This document shows positions 42,808-55,051 of a DNA stretch of 64,000 nucleotides, in pieces. Source of the DNA: Pyrenophora tritici-repentis (Eukaryota; Ascomycota; Dothideomycetes; Pleosporales; Pleosporaceae); NCBI RefSeq assembly GCF_003171515.1, contig NC_089392.1, positions 1,302,001 through 1,366,000 on the forward strand, written 5' to 3'. Made by a program: the position numbers and the translations under genes. Position 1 is the stretch's first letter; every line of letters begins with the position of its first letter. The notes below the pieces were generated by a model that worked only from the letters and a program-made list of their open reading frames with translations, was not told the origin of the DNA and searched no databases.

Positions 42808-43116
42808 CTTCGTGTTGAGCGACTCCAAATACAAGAGTGTGTTTGAGAGGTATGATGACGATGTTCGAGATTGAGAAGTGATGGTGAGGACGTTAGCGAT
42901 GATATCCGAAGCGTTGCTTGTGCCTTCGCGTGCACAAGCGCCAAGACCTGTGTAGAGCAGGCGAATCTAATAAGCGCAGCACACATTACATTGAACGTGC
43001 CTGAAGCCATATGCCAGGGCTTGAGTACAATTCCATTCTAAGACTGCAAGCATCATATCATTAACATATAAGTTTGCTATATGTTCCATTGCACCACACG
43101 CCTTCAATTTACAAAT

Positions 43117-46100
43117 CTAAGCAGCCCTCTCAAACGTAGCGCCTAGTTCTTCCCTCTTCTCTACCAACTCATTACTCATCTGACTGTTTTGCGCATCGCT
43201 AAGCGCTCTAACAATATCACTCTCCGACTTTTCCCTGACCAACTTACCTAAAGCTTGTACCAAGAATCCCGAAAATACATCAACTGACCATTCGTCGGGC
43301 AGGATAGCCAATACATCAGCAACATCGAGCCAACCCCCGAAGCGCTCTAAAAGTTCGCTTGTGCGCTCTACACGCTGCGAAAGATCCTCAATCTTCAAAA
43401 ACTCCTGCAAAAGGAAGCCGAGCATGCGTGACTGTTCGGCGCGGATGGGTATCTGGTTCTGCGAAACAGGTGGAGCACCGGCGGTGATGGGTCGGTGTAT
43501 TGATGCGTATCCGTATAAACAATAGTTTAATGCAGTGTTGTAGTCACCTAGGCCGTGTGTCAACAACTTCAGTGCTTCTTCGTGTCTCTCCCGTCGCCCG
43601 TTTAGGATTATCATCTCTGATACCAGCTCTTGTTCATAGGGCTGCAGACGAGACAGAACGGCGTCCACGTCGTAAGAAGACGTGTCCCCAAGTAGTTGGA
43701 GCAAGCGAAGTCGTGCACTCCACCACTCAACATCGAGACTATTGTCAATGATAAAGGAGTAATATGTTGGTTTTGGCGGCTCTAGAATACGATATGTTTC
43801 GTAGCTTTGCGATAAAGTGGCTCGTGATTCTGGTTTGCTTTCCAGCTCGGTAATGACGGTATCGAGGTAAAAAGCGATAAGTTCATTAACATATTGAGGA
43901 TGCTGTCCATGTCAGTACAAGAAATAGAACAACGTCAACTATTGGCTGACCTTTTTGATGTCGAAGACGAGGTACTCCAGATACTCCTTGACTGCACCCG
44001 GAGCTTTCTCTTTCAATAGAGCGACAGCTCGAGTAGGCTCGAACTTGACTCTACTCTGATCATCTGCAAAGACTTTGACACCAAGCTTTGGGTTGCGATT
44101 TGCAAGCCATGTTCCATACTCTTCGACAAGAGCTTGGTCCCGGATTTTTGTTAGGTAGTCTCGCACCCTATGCTCGCCATCTACAAGTTCGCCGCCCTTG
44201 TCTTCCTCGCCCTCTATGATCCTTTTCCAAGTTGCGAGCACCTTCGATGCTTTGACGGAGGCTTTGCAATTGCCCTGGTACAGTCGACTTAATAGGAAAA
44301 GACGCTTGAACTGTTCCAACAATTCGACAGCTCGATCAAAGCACTCTACCTCTCTGTCAAGCAAGTCATAGAGTTCTGTTCGGTGAGGACTGGGACTGGA
44401 AGTACCCCTCGGACTGCCCTGATCCAGTAGTAGAAGGATATGGAGCAACGCCGCATCCACAGTTCTGAATACGTATGGATCGTTTGTTACACTCGCCATT
44501 CCCTTTCTTCTCCTCCAAAATTGAAGATATCTCTTTACGAACTGGAGAAGGTTGTCGCGGAAGGGTCCGCTAGCGTTCTTTGACACAGTCGAGAGATCGT
44601 TCTGATACAAGAACTGTTCAACAAGCGTTGTTATTCCGCCATATATCTGGATACCTTCTGCTCCTTGGACCACCTCCTGATTAAGAATCGGCATAAGGCT
44701 CAAAACAACTCGCGGATCCATCTCTCCTTCGATGAGTGCTTGTTCAGTAATGCGTTTTTCGTTCTCGAGGATAATCCCGTCCGCTTGCGTACGTAGGACG
44801 ACGTCCATGAAGAGCAAGAGTGAGGCTTTCTGGCGAATGTAAATCAGACTAAGATATTCAGCCTCGTTGCGAGGTTCTTGTCCCCGTATATCGCCGAGGA
44901 GTCTCTCCAACAAACCCCGGTTGGGATGTATGCGCGTCCCGTCTCCCGTCAAAGCGTATTGAGCTTCCTCAATTCGCGCGTCTAGACGAGTCACCAGTGG
45001 GTTGCGTACAGTCCACCAGATCTGATCACCGGTCCAGACAACGGTCTGCGACTGCAGTTTTGATAAGCGCTCGGCGAACTCACGGTCTGCCCTCTTTTGA
45101 GCTTTTGCCGCTTCAGAGACTTTTTCGACCGCGTTTCCAGAGGACTTGAGTTGTAATGGCTGCATGGTAAGTGCTGCCCCGACCTCTGGAATAATGAGGT
45201 CATATGGCTGTATTACAGTTCGCATACCTATAGGTGTTGGAATATGCGAACCTTTGCTGTGGCCTGGTAAGCCAAGTCGGTCGAAGTCAAGCCAGTATTT
45301 GTCGACTTCTCCAGCACTCGGATCAACATCCCATCGTTGAATTTCAACGCCATAGGCCATACCACCATCCGTCTCTTGATGTACAGCCGCCAGTACGTAG
45401 CCTTCATCAGCGTTCATATCTGGACTCATGGATGCTGATAGATCTATACCGGTGCCATCCACAGCGATAGCGTCGGGATAACTGCTAAACTGTATGCTGC
45501 CTCTACACATGTCTCCATCAAGATTCACAAACATACCGACGCCTTGATCAAGAGGCGTTGTGCCGACAGTGAGTAGGAACTCATTTGGGTTCGGTGATGC
45601 GACATGAGGTTTCAAAGGGACAAATTGCGGAGGCTGTGGTAATGGAGACTCCTCAATTTGTACGCTGTCCCCTCCTGGAGGAGGCGGTGGTAATGGTTTG
45701 TCAGGCGACGTCGCCCCACTGCGAGGATGGCTAAATGCTTGCTCTGAACTCTCGCTACCCATTGGAGCATGGCCCGGTGATCGTGGTGGAGCGGGTGATA
45801 GATCACGAGAAAGCGACTCTGGCACATCAAAGCCATGCCGCCGGACTGCAGGACGTGGGCTCGCTGTTCGAGAGGAGGGACTGCCTATGCCAAGAACATT
45901 CAAACTTGTACTCCTGGTATGGCCACGCTGCTCTTCAGGGCCTCTTGGGTGTGGACTTGCATTAGAGACGCTTCTAGAGGGCGCATTAGGTACGGTCGCC
46001 AGATGCTCAGCTGCGCCACCGACGTCGCCAGCGTCTGGATCCAAGGAGGAGATTGGGAAAAGACCAATCTTCTGCTGATGTACGACGTCCAAGAGGGCAT

Positions 46101-46765
46101 ACGAATGGGCATCGGCAGCACACGAGAAGGTGTCTCGACGCACTGAAACTAGGCAACCGCCATATTCAATTGCCTTGATTGCTTTTGGAGGGGAGTTCTC
46201 GGATATCTGCACCAACCGCAGTCTTTTCTTCAGTCCGATGACTACGACTACACCATCATCAGGCGAAGCATCGAAATCTTCGTTTAGATCCACGCCTCCG
46301 ACCCATAAACAACTTATCGGCTTAAAGGAAGAGTCGGGACTGAGCTCAGGAAGTGAGTATATGGAAAGAGTATTGTTGCATAGTACGCAAGCCTTGCCGA
46401 TGCTGGGGAGTAGTAAGATGTGCTGTACGCCAGGCCCGTTACTATCGTTGTGCGGAGGTTCTAGGCGCGAGGCAATGATGGCGGTGGGCTCTTCAGAGGG
46501 ATTATCGGGCTCGGGTGGAAGCAGAACGAAGTGGATGATCTCGGCTGTGGAGGTACCCACGTAGAGATTGCCATCTAGACAGGTCAGCGCCCGGTGAAAG
46601 GCTTACACGTGACACTAGATACATACTCCATACTTCGACACAGGTTATGCGCACATCAGCAGAGTCTCCGTCGGCAGACAGTGGCAGGTTCGCGACGAGC
46701 TTGCGGAGGATGTAGGGGCCATGTTGTGGAGGCTTGCGCCGGATATGAGAAGCTGCTTCTGCCAT
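43117..46765 (-). CDS. vps3: CORVET subunit Vps3 (CNH-domain, TGFBRAP1-like)
   Basis: Exons 46765-46627, 46574-43951 and 43902-43117 give 1182 residues. The N-terminal CNH/beta-propeller begins ITCVEVWNGNLYVGTSTAEI across the first intron and is interrupted by a Pro/Ser-rich insertion (about residues 230-330, with PPPPPPGG). The propeller resumes with FLLTVGTTPLDQGVGMFVNLDG, typical of Vps3 rather than Vam6/Vps39. The second half is alpha-solenoid, including RAVALLKEKAPGAVKEYLEYLV and the Vps39-type C-terminal domain (HEEALKLLTHGLGDYNTALNYCLYG). Vps3 is the Rab5-binding subunit of the CORVET tether at early endosomes. An in-frame ATG at 46882 would add a non-conserved leader. It is head-to-head with coy1. 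Confidence 0.9.
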
Positions 46766-47092
46766 GATTCTCAAGCACGACTTGCGCCATGACTGGCTAC
46801 GGTCGCAATGTGTAAGAGGGGCGCATGGTGGGTGTATGGACCATGCGCTCGTGTTGGCTTGGGAGGAGCTATCATGGGCCATCCCACCAATTAGGGCCGC
46901 TTAACGCCGCACCTTCCGCGGTTCCACTGCCAGCTGCCTGCATACGTAGCCATCTCCAATCTATGGTTTTCAACGCGCTGTAAAGGCAAAGGCACTGCTA
47001 GCGAGGCCAGGCAAAATTCTTCGAGTATATCACCACCGCTCATTGTCGATTACACGTCCGCGACACCCACAGTCTAAGGCTGAAGCGCAAAC
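46766..47092. promoter_or_regulatory. shared divergent promoter region, vps3 / coy1
   Basis: 327 bp between the start codons of two genes that both serve membrane traffic. It must contain both promoters. No specific binding site was assigned. Confidence 0.45.
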
Positions 47093-49472
47093 ATGGAGGG
47101 AGGAATGGACTTGGAAGAGCGCATCGAGACGCAAGTCAATACCGACACGCAAGCGCCTGGCGCCGAAGAGGAGCAAGAAGAAGAGAACAAGTTTCAAAAA
47201 GCCATCGGCGCATGGCGGAGTACGCAGACGCTCGATACATGTATACCGTAGGCGTATGCTGACAATGCGCCAGATATCGACCTTACTACGCTTATTCCAC
47301 AGCTCGACACGGTAGCCTCTGACCTCGTCGCACACCAGCGGGACACTCTCACACAAAGGAAAGACCTCGCGCAAAAGACCAAGGATTTTAGGAAACTCGA
47401 TGATGCGAGCAAGCTAAACGACATCAAGGCCCTCTTGAAGTGTAAGCATGGACCCGCGCGACTGACTGAGCGCTGCTAAGCCAGGTCCACAGCATACCAG
47501 AACTTTATTGATCTCATATCCAACCAGTCCAAGACGGTACAGGCTGCCTTCTTCCAAGTCTACTCGCCGCTTTCCGAAGCGCCCGACCCGTATCCTCTGC
47601 TTGAAGCCTCGGTCGACTCGCTCGTCACATCCGAGGAGCTCGTACCAAAACTCACGTCCGAGAACGAGCGTCTTCAGAAGACGGTAGCCAAGCTCACCAC
47701 ACAACTCGATGATTCGGAGAAGAAGCTGGAGGAAGAGCGAGCAGCCCGCAAGTCGCTCGAAGATGCCAGGGATAGCAAGATCAAGGAAGTCGAGGCTTCG
47801 TGGTCGGCTGTCTTGAACGAGAAACAGGACAACTGGCAGTCCAAGGAGAGGAGCTTGGAGGAAAAGGTCGAGAACCAAGATCGCCTGCTCAAGGAACTCA
47901 AGGCCAGCTACGAGGTCTCGCAGCGGCTTGGCCAGGGAGAGGCGGCCGAAGAGGAGGGTGGACGAGGCGCCACAGCTGCAGAGCTCGAGATTGTCAGCTC
48001 CGAGCTTGAGCGAACAAGCCATCGTCTGGCCGAAATTACTGCCCGAAACGAACAGTTGCGCTTGGAACTGGCCCAGTCTGCGTCCGCACCAGCCCAACAG
48101 GTTGCAGTCGAAGACGACCCCGCCTTCCTACGCCTACGATCGGAGAACTCTTCGCTGCTACGGAAGCTGGAAAATGCGCGCTTTGAGAAGGATTCCGAGC
48201 GCACACGCCTAGAGACGGAGACACGAAGCTTGGAGAGAGAAATCAAGTCACTGAAGAGTGAGAAGGAGGCGCTTCGCGAAAAGGTCCAAAAATGGAGCGA
48301 CTACGAAAATGTCAAGCAAGAGCTGGAGGTGCTAAAGGTAAGCTGCTTAACTGCGTAGGCCGTTCTAAGCTAACTTGCGACAGTCAATCGAGTTTGCAAC
48401 AGGAGATGACGACGACGAAGCAACTGAAATCACTCTATCCCAGAACGGTGCATCTGGCAAGGGCAAGGGCGAAACCCTGGAGCAGCTCCTGCTTGCTCGC
48501 AACAAGAAGCTAAGCAACGAGCTCACAGTCATGCGCGTATCGCACCAAGACCTTCAGAGCAGACTAGAAGCTCTCCAAGAGGAGCTCTCCAATACAAACA
48601 TGGACTTGGAGAAGTCGCGACAACTCAACGAGACCCTAGAGGCCGATCTCGAAAAGGTCCAACAGGAGGCTACAAATGCCTTTGACCCGTCAGGCCAATC
48701 AGTGGCTGGTACATATGTGTCGCGGCACCAACAGTCATCGTTTGCTGGACGACGAGGTCGGTCATCGCCTACGTCCTCGATCATTTCTGGCTTTGATAAC
48801 TCGTCGCATACCACGACACTTGCGTCTCTTCGCGCGGGAGGTGGCGGCGGCGAAGTCATGGGTGGTGGCTCCGGTATCTTGCCCATGGTCACCGCACAAC
48901 GTGACCGCTTCAAGAAGCGCAACTCGGAGCTCGAGGCCGAGCTACAGAAGTCCTACCAGACCGTTTCCTCACTACGGAGCGAGATTGGCGCATTGCAGAA
49001 AGACAACCTGGATCTGTATGAGAAGACGAGGTTTGTCAGCAGCTATAACGCTGTAAATCGGGGCCCGGTATCCAGTGCGTCGAGTTATTCTGCGAACCCG
49101 AACCCGTCTGCTATCAATATTGGAGATGAAGGTTCAGCAGTCGACACCAAATACCGGTCTGCATACGAATCCAACCTCAGCCCCTTTGCGGCGTTCCGAG
49201 GCCGCGAAAGTGCAAGAGCAATGAAACGCATGCACCTTTTCGAACGCATGGTACTGCGCGTAACAAAGTTTGTCCTCCAGTCACGGACAAGTCGTAACAT
49301 GTTCGCCGGATACTTGTTGGCACTCCACTTTATGGTGTTTTATTTTTTGTTTAGTTATGAAACGAGTGCAGCAGGTGCAGCGACCATGGTCGGGCCCAGC
49401 GTACCCGGAGGACCAGCCCCCGGACCGGAAGATGCAGCAACTTGGCATAAAGATGAAGCGGGGACGTCGTAA
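47093..49472 (+). CDS. coy1: Golgi membrane protein Coy1 (CASP homolog)
   Basis: Four exons (47093-47219, 47274-47441, 47493-48337, 48384-49472) give 742 residues. Nearly the whole protein is predicted coiled coil, with long runs of Glu, Lys, Leu and Arg heptads (about residues 40-520). The CASP C-terminal domain follows, with KRNSELEAELQKSYQ and FERMVLRVTKFVLQSRTSR. A single membrane anchor lies at about 687-704 (LLALHFMVFYFLFSY). CASP/Coy1 are tail-anchored golgins that act in intra-Golgi retrograde traffic with COG and SNAREs. A tract of about 10 Gly residues near the middle (GGGGEVMGGGSG) is low-complexity. The third exon uses a CACAG acceptor; a nearby CCAG would break the frame. Confidence 0.93.
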
Positions 49473-50081
49473 TGAGATGAAGGAGGAGGGTCATAATTTG
49501 TGACGTGTACCATTATGGCGCTTCTAGATCATTGGGTTTTGCAATCATGTTGAGCGCGATTGGCCACGCCTTTAGCGTTTGTACTTTCAATTCGATACCT
49601 CCTTGACTTGGCCCATCAAACTTGTACAACTCGTGACAGCACCCTCTAGTTCGCCCAGTACTAAGATGATCAAACCAGAAGCCACGGAGGAGGCAGCGGA
49701 CGGGACTGTCAAATGCAGCGCTACCACCTGTCAAGTCAAGAAGCGTCCACGGATGTCTTGTGCCGTGGAACCCTTGGTAAGCTCAAATTGGCATTCCCAT
49801 AGCCCGGCGGCTGCGAAATATCTACATACAGCGAATGATGGTAGCAGGATCCAGAAGCAAGGACGGAACAAGTGGGCGCGTGTCCAGGTTGTGCGCCTCG
49901 AGAGATTGTACGGTACCTTTGAGTACATGAACCAGAGAGTGAGTGGAAGGTTCGAGTGTAGAACCAGCTCTCCACGAATGCTGTACAGTACGAGGATGAC
50001 GGGATATTCCGTTAACCCTAACACTAGCATAGTATACCAATCTTCAGCCCGTGCAAAAGAATGGTAAACGGTGATGTATGG

Positions 50082-50128
<47 letters not shown>

Positions 50129-51994
50129 GTTCCACGAACGAGCGACACGCGCCACGAAACAAGTCCCCCGCTCCCGCAACCTTAAGCCCTCGGGACGTTC
50201 CCAGCCAACAGATGCACAGGCCAAGCCAAAAAATGGCATGATTTCCTGACCCTCTTGCTTGTTTTCCGTCCCGTCCTGTACGACGTTGTCTTACCTCCTC
50301 CAGGGCTCTGTCCGTGGTGGACGCAGGCTAGACCAGATGGAGGTGGAAAGCGGCTCCACAGATTATACATTGTAATCCACAAACACTCACATCAGCTAAC
50401 CACAACCCTGCACCTAGATATCGCAGCCGCCTGAGGCGTTCGTTCCTCGTACGCTGATTGGCAGGGAGGGACCCCAGCATCGAGATCCCCGAAGAGAGTT
50501 GTATTAGCTGTCTTTTTCCTTTCCCCACCTTTTAGCTGCCATTGCAAGGCTGCTAAATTAAGAAAGATTAACAGGCTTTTTTGGGATGTGTACCGGTACC
50601 TTCTACATGGGCTTTAGTGCTGGGGTAGTGGGTGGGCCTCGGGTGTGTGCGCCATACCGGTTGATCTTGATGTACTGTACTTATTTACTGTACTATACTT
50701 CGGGGTACATGGATACTTTCAGGGTTTCTGTGGAAAACAGGTTACGGGTCGTAGGACGGGCGGCTCTGCGGGTGGTGGGTAATTGCGTGTTTTTTTCATG
50801 GGGTCGAGGGAAATGGAAGGGTGACTAGATGTGGAGAGCATATATGTCGCGTGCTTTGTCATGATGGAAGTTTAGTAGCAATGTAACTATTTTCTGCTTT
50901 GCTGATGTTGCTTAGTTGTGAGGATATGTTTTATAAGGGTTCTTCTCTCCTGCGCGAAAGAGGCGCAAGGCTTACTTTGACAAAGGGGCGTTCTCCGCTT
51001 CACCGTCAGTCATCAGACGGGTCTCACATAGTGTGCGAAGAATAACATCAGAAAGCTCGGCACGCACCCGAGATCCTTCAAACTTCCCATCATCATGAAG
51101 CCAAAAAAGCCTTGGCCCACAGAACCTTAACCTTCTATACCAACCTCGCGCTGGTCTAGAAAATCAAAAAGCCCCAAAATAGCCCTTCCACGGCGACCAG
51201 TTCCCGCCGTCTTGACCGTGGGCGTTTACGCCAAACATACAAACAGTATAGTGGCCGTCTGGTCGACCGTCAGGCGGCTCGGCTGATGAGCGAACCACGA
51301 CCCCTGTGACCCTCGCAGCGCCCTCGTCGGCCCTTGTCAGCCAATCGACCCTATCCGGGCTATATTTGGGGTCTTTTGTTTTTCACGTTAGGCAGGGAAG
51401 GCTGGCTTGGTTGGGCGAGTGGGACAGGCGGTAACGGCTGATCGGCTTGCTGTACTCGCTACCCACTGGCGGTGGGAGAGGCGGCACTACGCGCTGGTGA
51501 AAGGGTTGTGTGCAGGACAATTCTCAGGCCTGTGTATATAGGAACATGGGACGACGGTCCATCTATTTGCTTTCACTACACCAGTTCGCCGCAATACCTA
51601 CCCATCATCATCCCTCCCCCACGCTCCAAGATCCATCTCTTGAGTGTTTGACTTTCTTTCCATTTTTGGGTTTCCTTTGGGTTTGTCTTTGTTGACCTTT
51701 TTCCAATCTTACTATTTTCTCATACGGATTGATTCTGTGCCGCGCCAAAATCTATTTACGAAAACATCATCTACGCCTCAGCCGAGAGAGATATCTATTC
51801 CGAGAAAAGCATCATTTCCAAGGCTTACACCATCCACAATCATCCATTCACGCCTCGGCTTTGGGATATAACCACAACATCACCATCTTGCAAAGTCTTT
51901 GGATCGACATCACCATCTCACCATTGCACGACATCTCGGTACTTTGGATATACCAAGCTTTCCCACCCATCAACACTTGAGACAATAACCGAAA
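49473..51994. other. 2.5-kb intergenic region
   Basis: No convincing gene. An ATG-started frame at 49664-50067 (134 residues) has no family feature. A (CT)n microsatellite occupies about 50083-50126. The final 400 bp are probably the leader of the DUF3455 gene (pyrimidine-rich at about 51590-51720). Confidence 0.45.
50083..50126. repeat. (CT)n microsatellite
   Basis: More than 20 CT units in the gap between coy1 and the DUF3455 gene; it is broken only at its ends. Confidence 0.9.
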
Positions 51995-52788
51995 ATGATC
52001 TTCGCTACATCCTTGAACCTGATCTTGGCCCTTGCGCCTGTTGCTCTCTTCGCGGCTCCCACACAGAATGCCGATTCGATAGCGGCACTCATCCCAAGAC
52101 AAGATGTGCCTGCTGGCGTGTGGGACAGGTTGAGGAAGACAGATGCGCTCTGTGACTTGTCCAACGTTGTGCTTCCTGTTGGTAAGTCTTGCAAACCATA
52201 TCAATACTGGAACAGATACTAACAACAACAACAGCACCAACACCCCTTGCTGCCCCAGCTCAAGGCTCCACCCTTCGCCATATTGCCATCGGTCGCGGCA
52301 CTCAAAACTACACTTGCGCTTCCGCCTCTTCTTCAGATGTGCCCAAAGCCGTTGGCGCAAAAGCCTCGCTCTTCAACGCTACCTGTGACGCTGCTCGCCT
52401 GAACGTCGTCACTCTCGGCCAAGTGACCGACCTCTCCCTCAACTACGCCATCCCTACCTCACCCGAAGCCGAACAGCGCTTGTCGGGCCACCACCAGTTC
52501 ACCGCTGCCGGTGTCCCTCTGTTTATGCTCGAGACGCCTGAGGCCAACTACGGACGTATCGAGGCCAAGGTCGATGCCAAGAGCCCTGCGCCTGCCACCG
52601 CAGTCAAGGGAAAGAACTTGCTCGGCAGTGTGCCATGGTTGAAGCTGAGCGCTACTACTGACGGCTCTTGGGCTTACAAGGAGGTTTACCGCGTACATAC
52701 TGCTGGTGGCGTTGCTCCTGAGAACTGCCAAGGTATCCAGGGCAGCTTTACTGTCGAGTACAGCGCACAGTACTGGTTCTACGCCTAA
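51995..52788 (+). CDS. secreted DUF3455 family protein
   Basis: Exons 51995-52181 and 52235-52788 (53-nt intron, GTAAGT...AACAG, branch region ACTAAC) give 246 residues. A signal peptide is clear: a hydrophobic stretch LNLILALAPVALFAAP with likely cleavage after residue 20. A PRQ site near residue 35 could be a further processing point. The DUF3455 core begins APAQGSTLRHIAIGRGTQNYTCA, and the segment FMLETPEANYGRIEAKVDA and the ending SAQYWFYA are typical. Four Cys after the signal peptide could form disulfides. The function of the family is unknown, although it is often mislabelled as malate dehydrogenase. It is a candidate apoplast or wall protein, by inference from secretion only. Confidence 0.88.
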
Positions 52789-53018
52789 GCGCATCAGCTG
52801 GCCTTCTGGTGTCGTGTTTCCTTGTTTGTACAGAGCATTATCGGCGTTTAGGGAGTACCGGTTCAGCGTTCCGGTGTAGCATACAGCCTACGGGCTTTAG
52901 TAGATAGTATTACCTTCTTCGCGATATCTGCCCGCCTCATACTTGAACGGCAGTAATCGTAATATTCAATCAAAAAAGCCTTTCTTGTTATGGACAGGTC
53001 TTGTTTCTTCTTCATCTG

Positions 53019-54754
53019 CTAGCTCTCGTCCGACTCTTCTCGCTTCGGTTTACGATGCCTAGAGCTTCTCTTCCTGGGAAGCGTGTCCCTCCCTTCGCCT
53101 GCATCGTTTCCAAGCCTCTTGTACATGTCTCCTTTCGATTGCATCATCTTTTTGGGCCAATCCTTGCAGATGTCGATTCGTGACCTGGGGGCGAAAATCT
53201 CCAGAATCAGGTAAAACAGATAGTCGACAATGACACAAATGCAGAAGAGCTTTCCGGCCCAGATTCCACACCCAAAGTATCTCTTCAAGCGCTCAATAAG
53301 TGCAAAGCTCTGCACACCAGCTCTGCCTCGAGTGGCGCTCCATGCGCCAGCTGCTCCTGCACCTTGGTAGAACTCACTGTGACTGATAACGCCGCTGATA
53401 CCATCATATACCCTTTCGGTTCGTTGTGCAATGTCAGTCCAAGAATACATCTGCTTGACCTGGTTATGGAAAAGTTCAGTCCGAACTTTCCCGGCTCGTA
53501 GCTTTGCAATTGCGCGTCCAGTAGCTTCAACAAGTTCATCCTCTTCAGGTGCTGCGAACTCAACCATGTGAGTCGGAAGCACTTCTGGTATACCCCCAAC
53601 TCGTGTAGCCACTACGTAAAGCCCACAAGACGCAGCTTCTACGATGACGGTGCCAAAGGCTTCGGTGAGCGATGGACAGAGGTAAATGTGACCTCGAACC
53701 ATGACATCCCGTACCTCTTCATGACGGACAGGGCCGATCATGAGTACCTTGTCCTGTAACACGTTTCTTTCTATCATTTGTTCCAGATCGATGGCCTTGG
53801 GCCCGTTGCCAGCGATGATGAAACGAACATTTGGGTTTGCAGCGACGATGTGAGGTATAGCAGCCACCAGCAGATCGGTACCCTTGTTGTAGTACAGTCG
53901 TTGGATTACGATGACGGTAATGATGTCGTCTGGTCCCATTGGCTGCCGTGGTCCAGGTGCTTTGGTTTGCGTCGAGTCGTTTGCATCGTATGAGAGAGGG
54001 CGGAAGTTCTCGGCGACGACTGCATTGGGGATAACTGAGACCATGAGAGGATCCAAGGAGGCCCTAAGGACTGTGTTCTCTTTGCTACACATGGTCAGCA
54101 TAGCCTAGTAAGGACATGAAGAGTGAATATACCAGGTATGGCTGACACATATCACATGGTCCACATCACTAAGAGTAAACTTCAACAGCTTGTTCGTAAG
54201 TATGCTGCCAGCATCCGCGAAGCCAAACAGACTATGGTCTGTAAACACGGTCCTCAGTCCCATTGTCCGCGCATGCAAGATAGCCTCATGACACAAGCTA
54301 CTGAGACTAGCATGTCCGTGTACGATTTCGATACTCTCGCGAATTACAATGTTGCGGAAGATGGGAAAGAAGGAGAAGACGGTCGGAAAGGTGGTTTCGC
54401 GGTAGATTACGAAGAACGGGACGTAGTAAACCTTGAGGCCATTGGTCAGGTAACGAACACCTGTCCGGCCAGCGTAGGCGTGTGTAATGACGATAACTTT
54501 GTGTCCGCGATCAATGAGTTTCTGGACGTGTTAGAAGACGACGGTAAGATGGGTGATTGGTGAAGACTTACGCTGGACAATTGGTACATGTGACTCTCCA
54601 CTCCTCCTATTCTGAAATGAGAAGGCTATTCCAAAGAAGACTCGAATCGACCATACCAGGCTGAGGGTAGAAGTTATCGCTGACCATACTGCTGCGCATT
54701 AGTCCAAAGTACTGACTGATGGGGGTTTGGTACATACGCGATATTGTAAGGCAT
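53019..54754 (-). CDS. gpi3: GPI-GlcNAc transferase catalytic subunit Gpi3 (PIG-A)
   Basis: Five exons (54754-54738, 54688-54657, 54606-54572, 54521-54133, 54084-53019) give 512 residues; the first three are only 17, 32 and 35 nt. Together they restore [18 protein letters not shown] followed by [10 protein letters not shown], the conserved PIG-A start. [13 protein letters not shown], the ENTVLRASL segment, and the EX7E nucleotide-sugar motif (E299 and E307, in [16 protein letters not shown]) follow. A membrane segment lies at about 433-454, and the C-terminus is basic. Gpi3 is a GT4 family enzyme that adds GlcNAc to phosphatidylinositol, the first step of GPI-anchor synthesis on the cytosolic face of the ER. 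The gene is head-to-head with dbp6. Confidence 0.95.
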
Positions 54755-55051
54755 ATTGGCGGTGCGTGAGGATGGTGTCCTCGAGTCTGTTCAGAGAGAG
54801 AACACATTGCAGCTTAATGAGGCATTGGTAGCCAAGATAGAAAGAGTCTTGAAGGACCCTGTCTTACCCATGTGTGAGTGAGCGTTGACCATGTACACTG
54901 CGGAGCGCGTCACTGGTCGGCGATTAGCGTCGCAAGCTCCGACCAAATTTCTGGGGTCCAGAATTTCCACCATTCTGCCCAAGAAGACACTCGACTCGAT
55001 CAGTCGCAAAGCGTCGCGAAGCTACTCACGCCACAGGCGGTATTAGCAGCC
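54755..55051. promoter_or_regulatory. shared divergent promoter region, gpi3 / dbp6
   Basis: 297 bp between divergent start codons. The plus-strand frame of dbp6 is open throughout but has no ATG, consistent with untranslated leader. Confidence 0.45.

Noticed and set aside
42789..43010. Upstream ATG frame as the true start of prefoldin 4
   Set aside because: The translated sequence does not resemble prefoldin, whereas MQRRM joined to LTKDEE matches the expected N-terminus.
49664..50067. 134-residue frame downstream of coy1
   Set aside because: It has an ATG, but the composition is unremarkable, no domain is visible and other frames of similar length overlap it.
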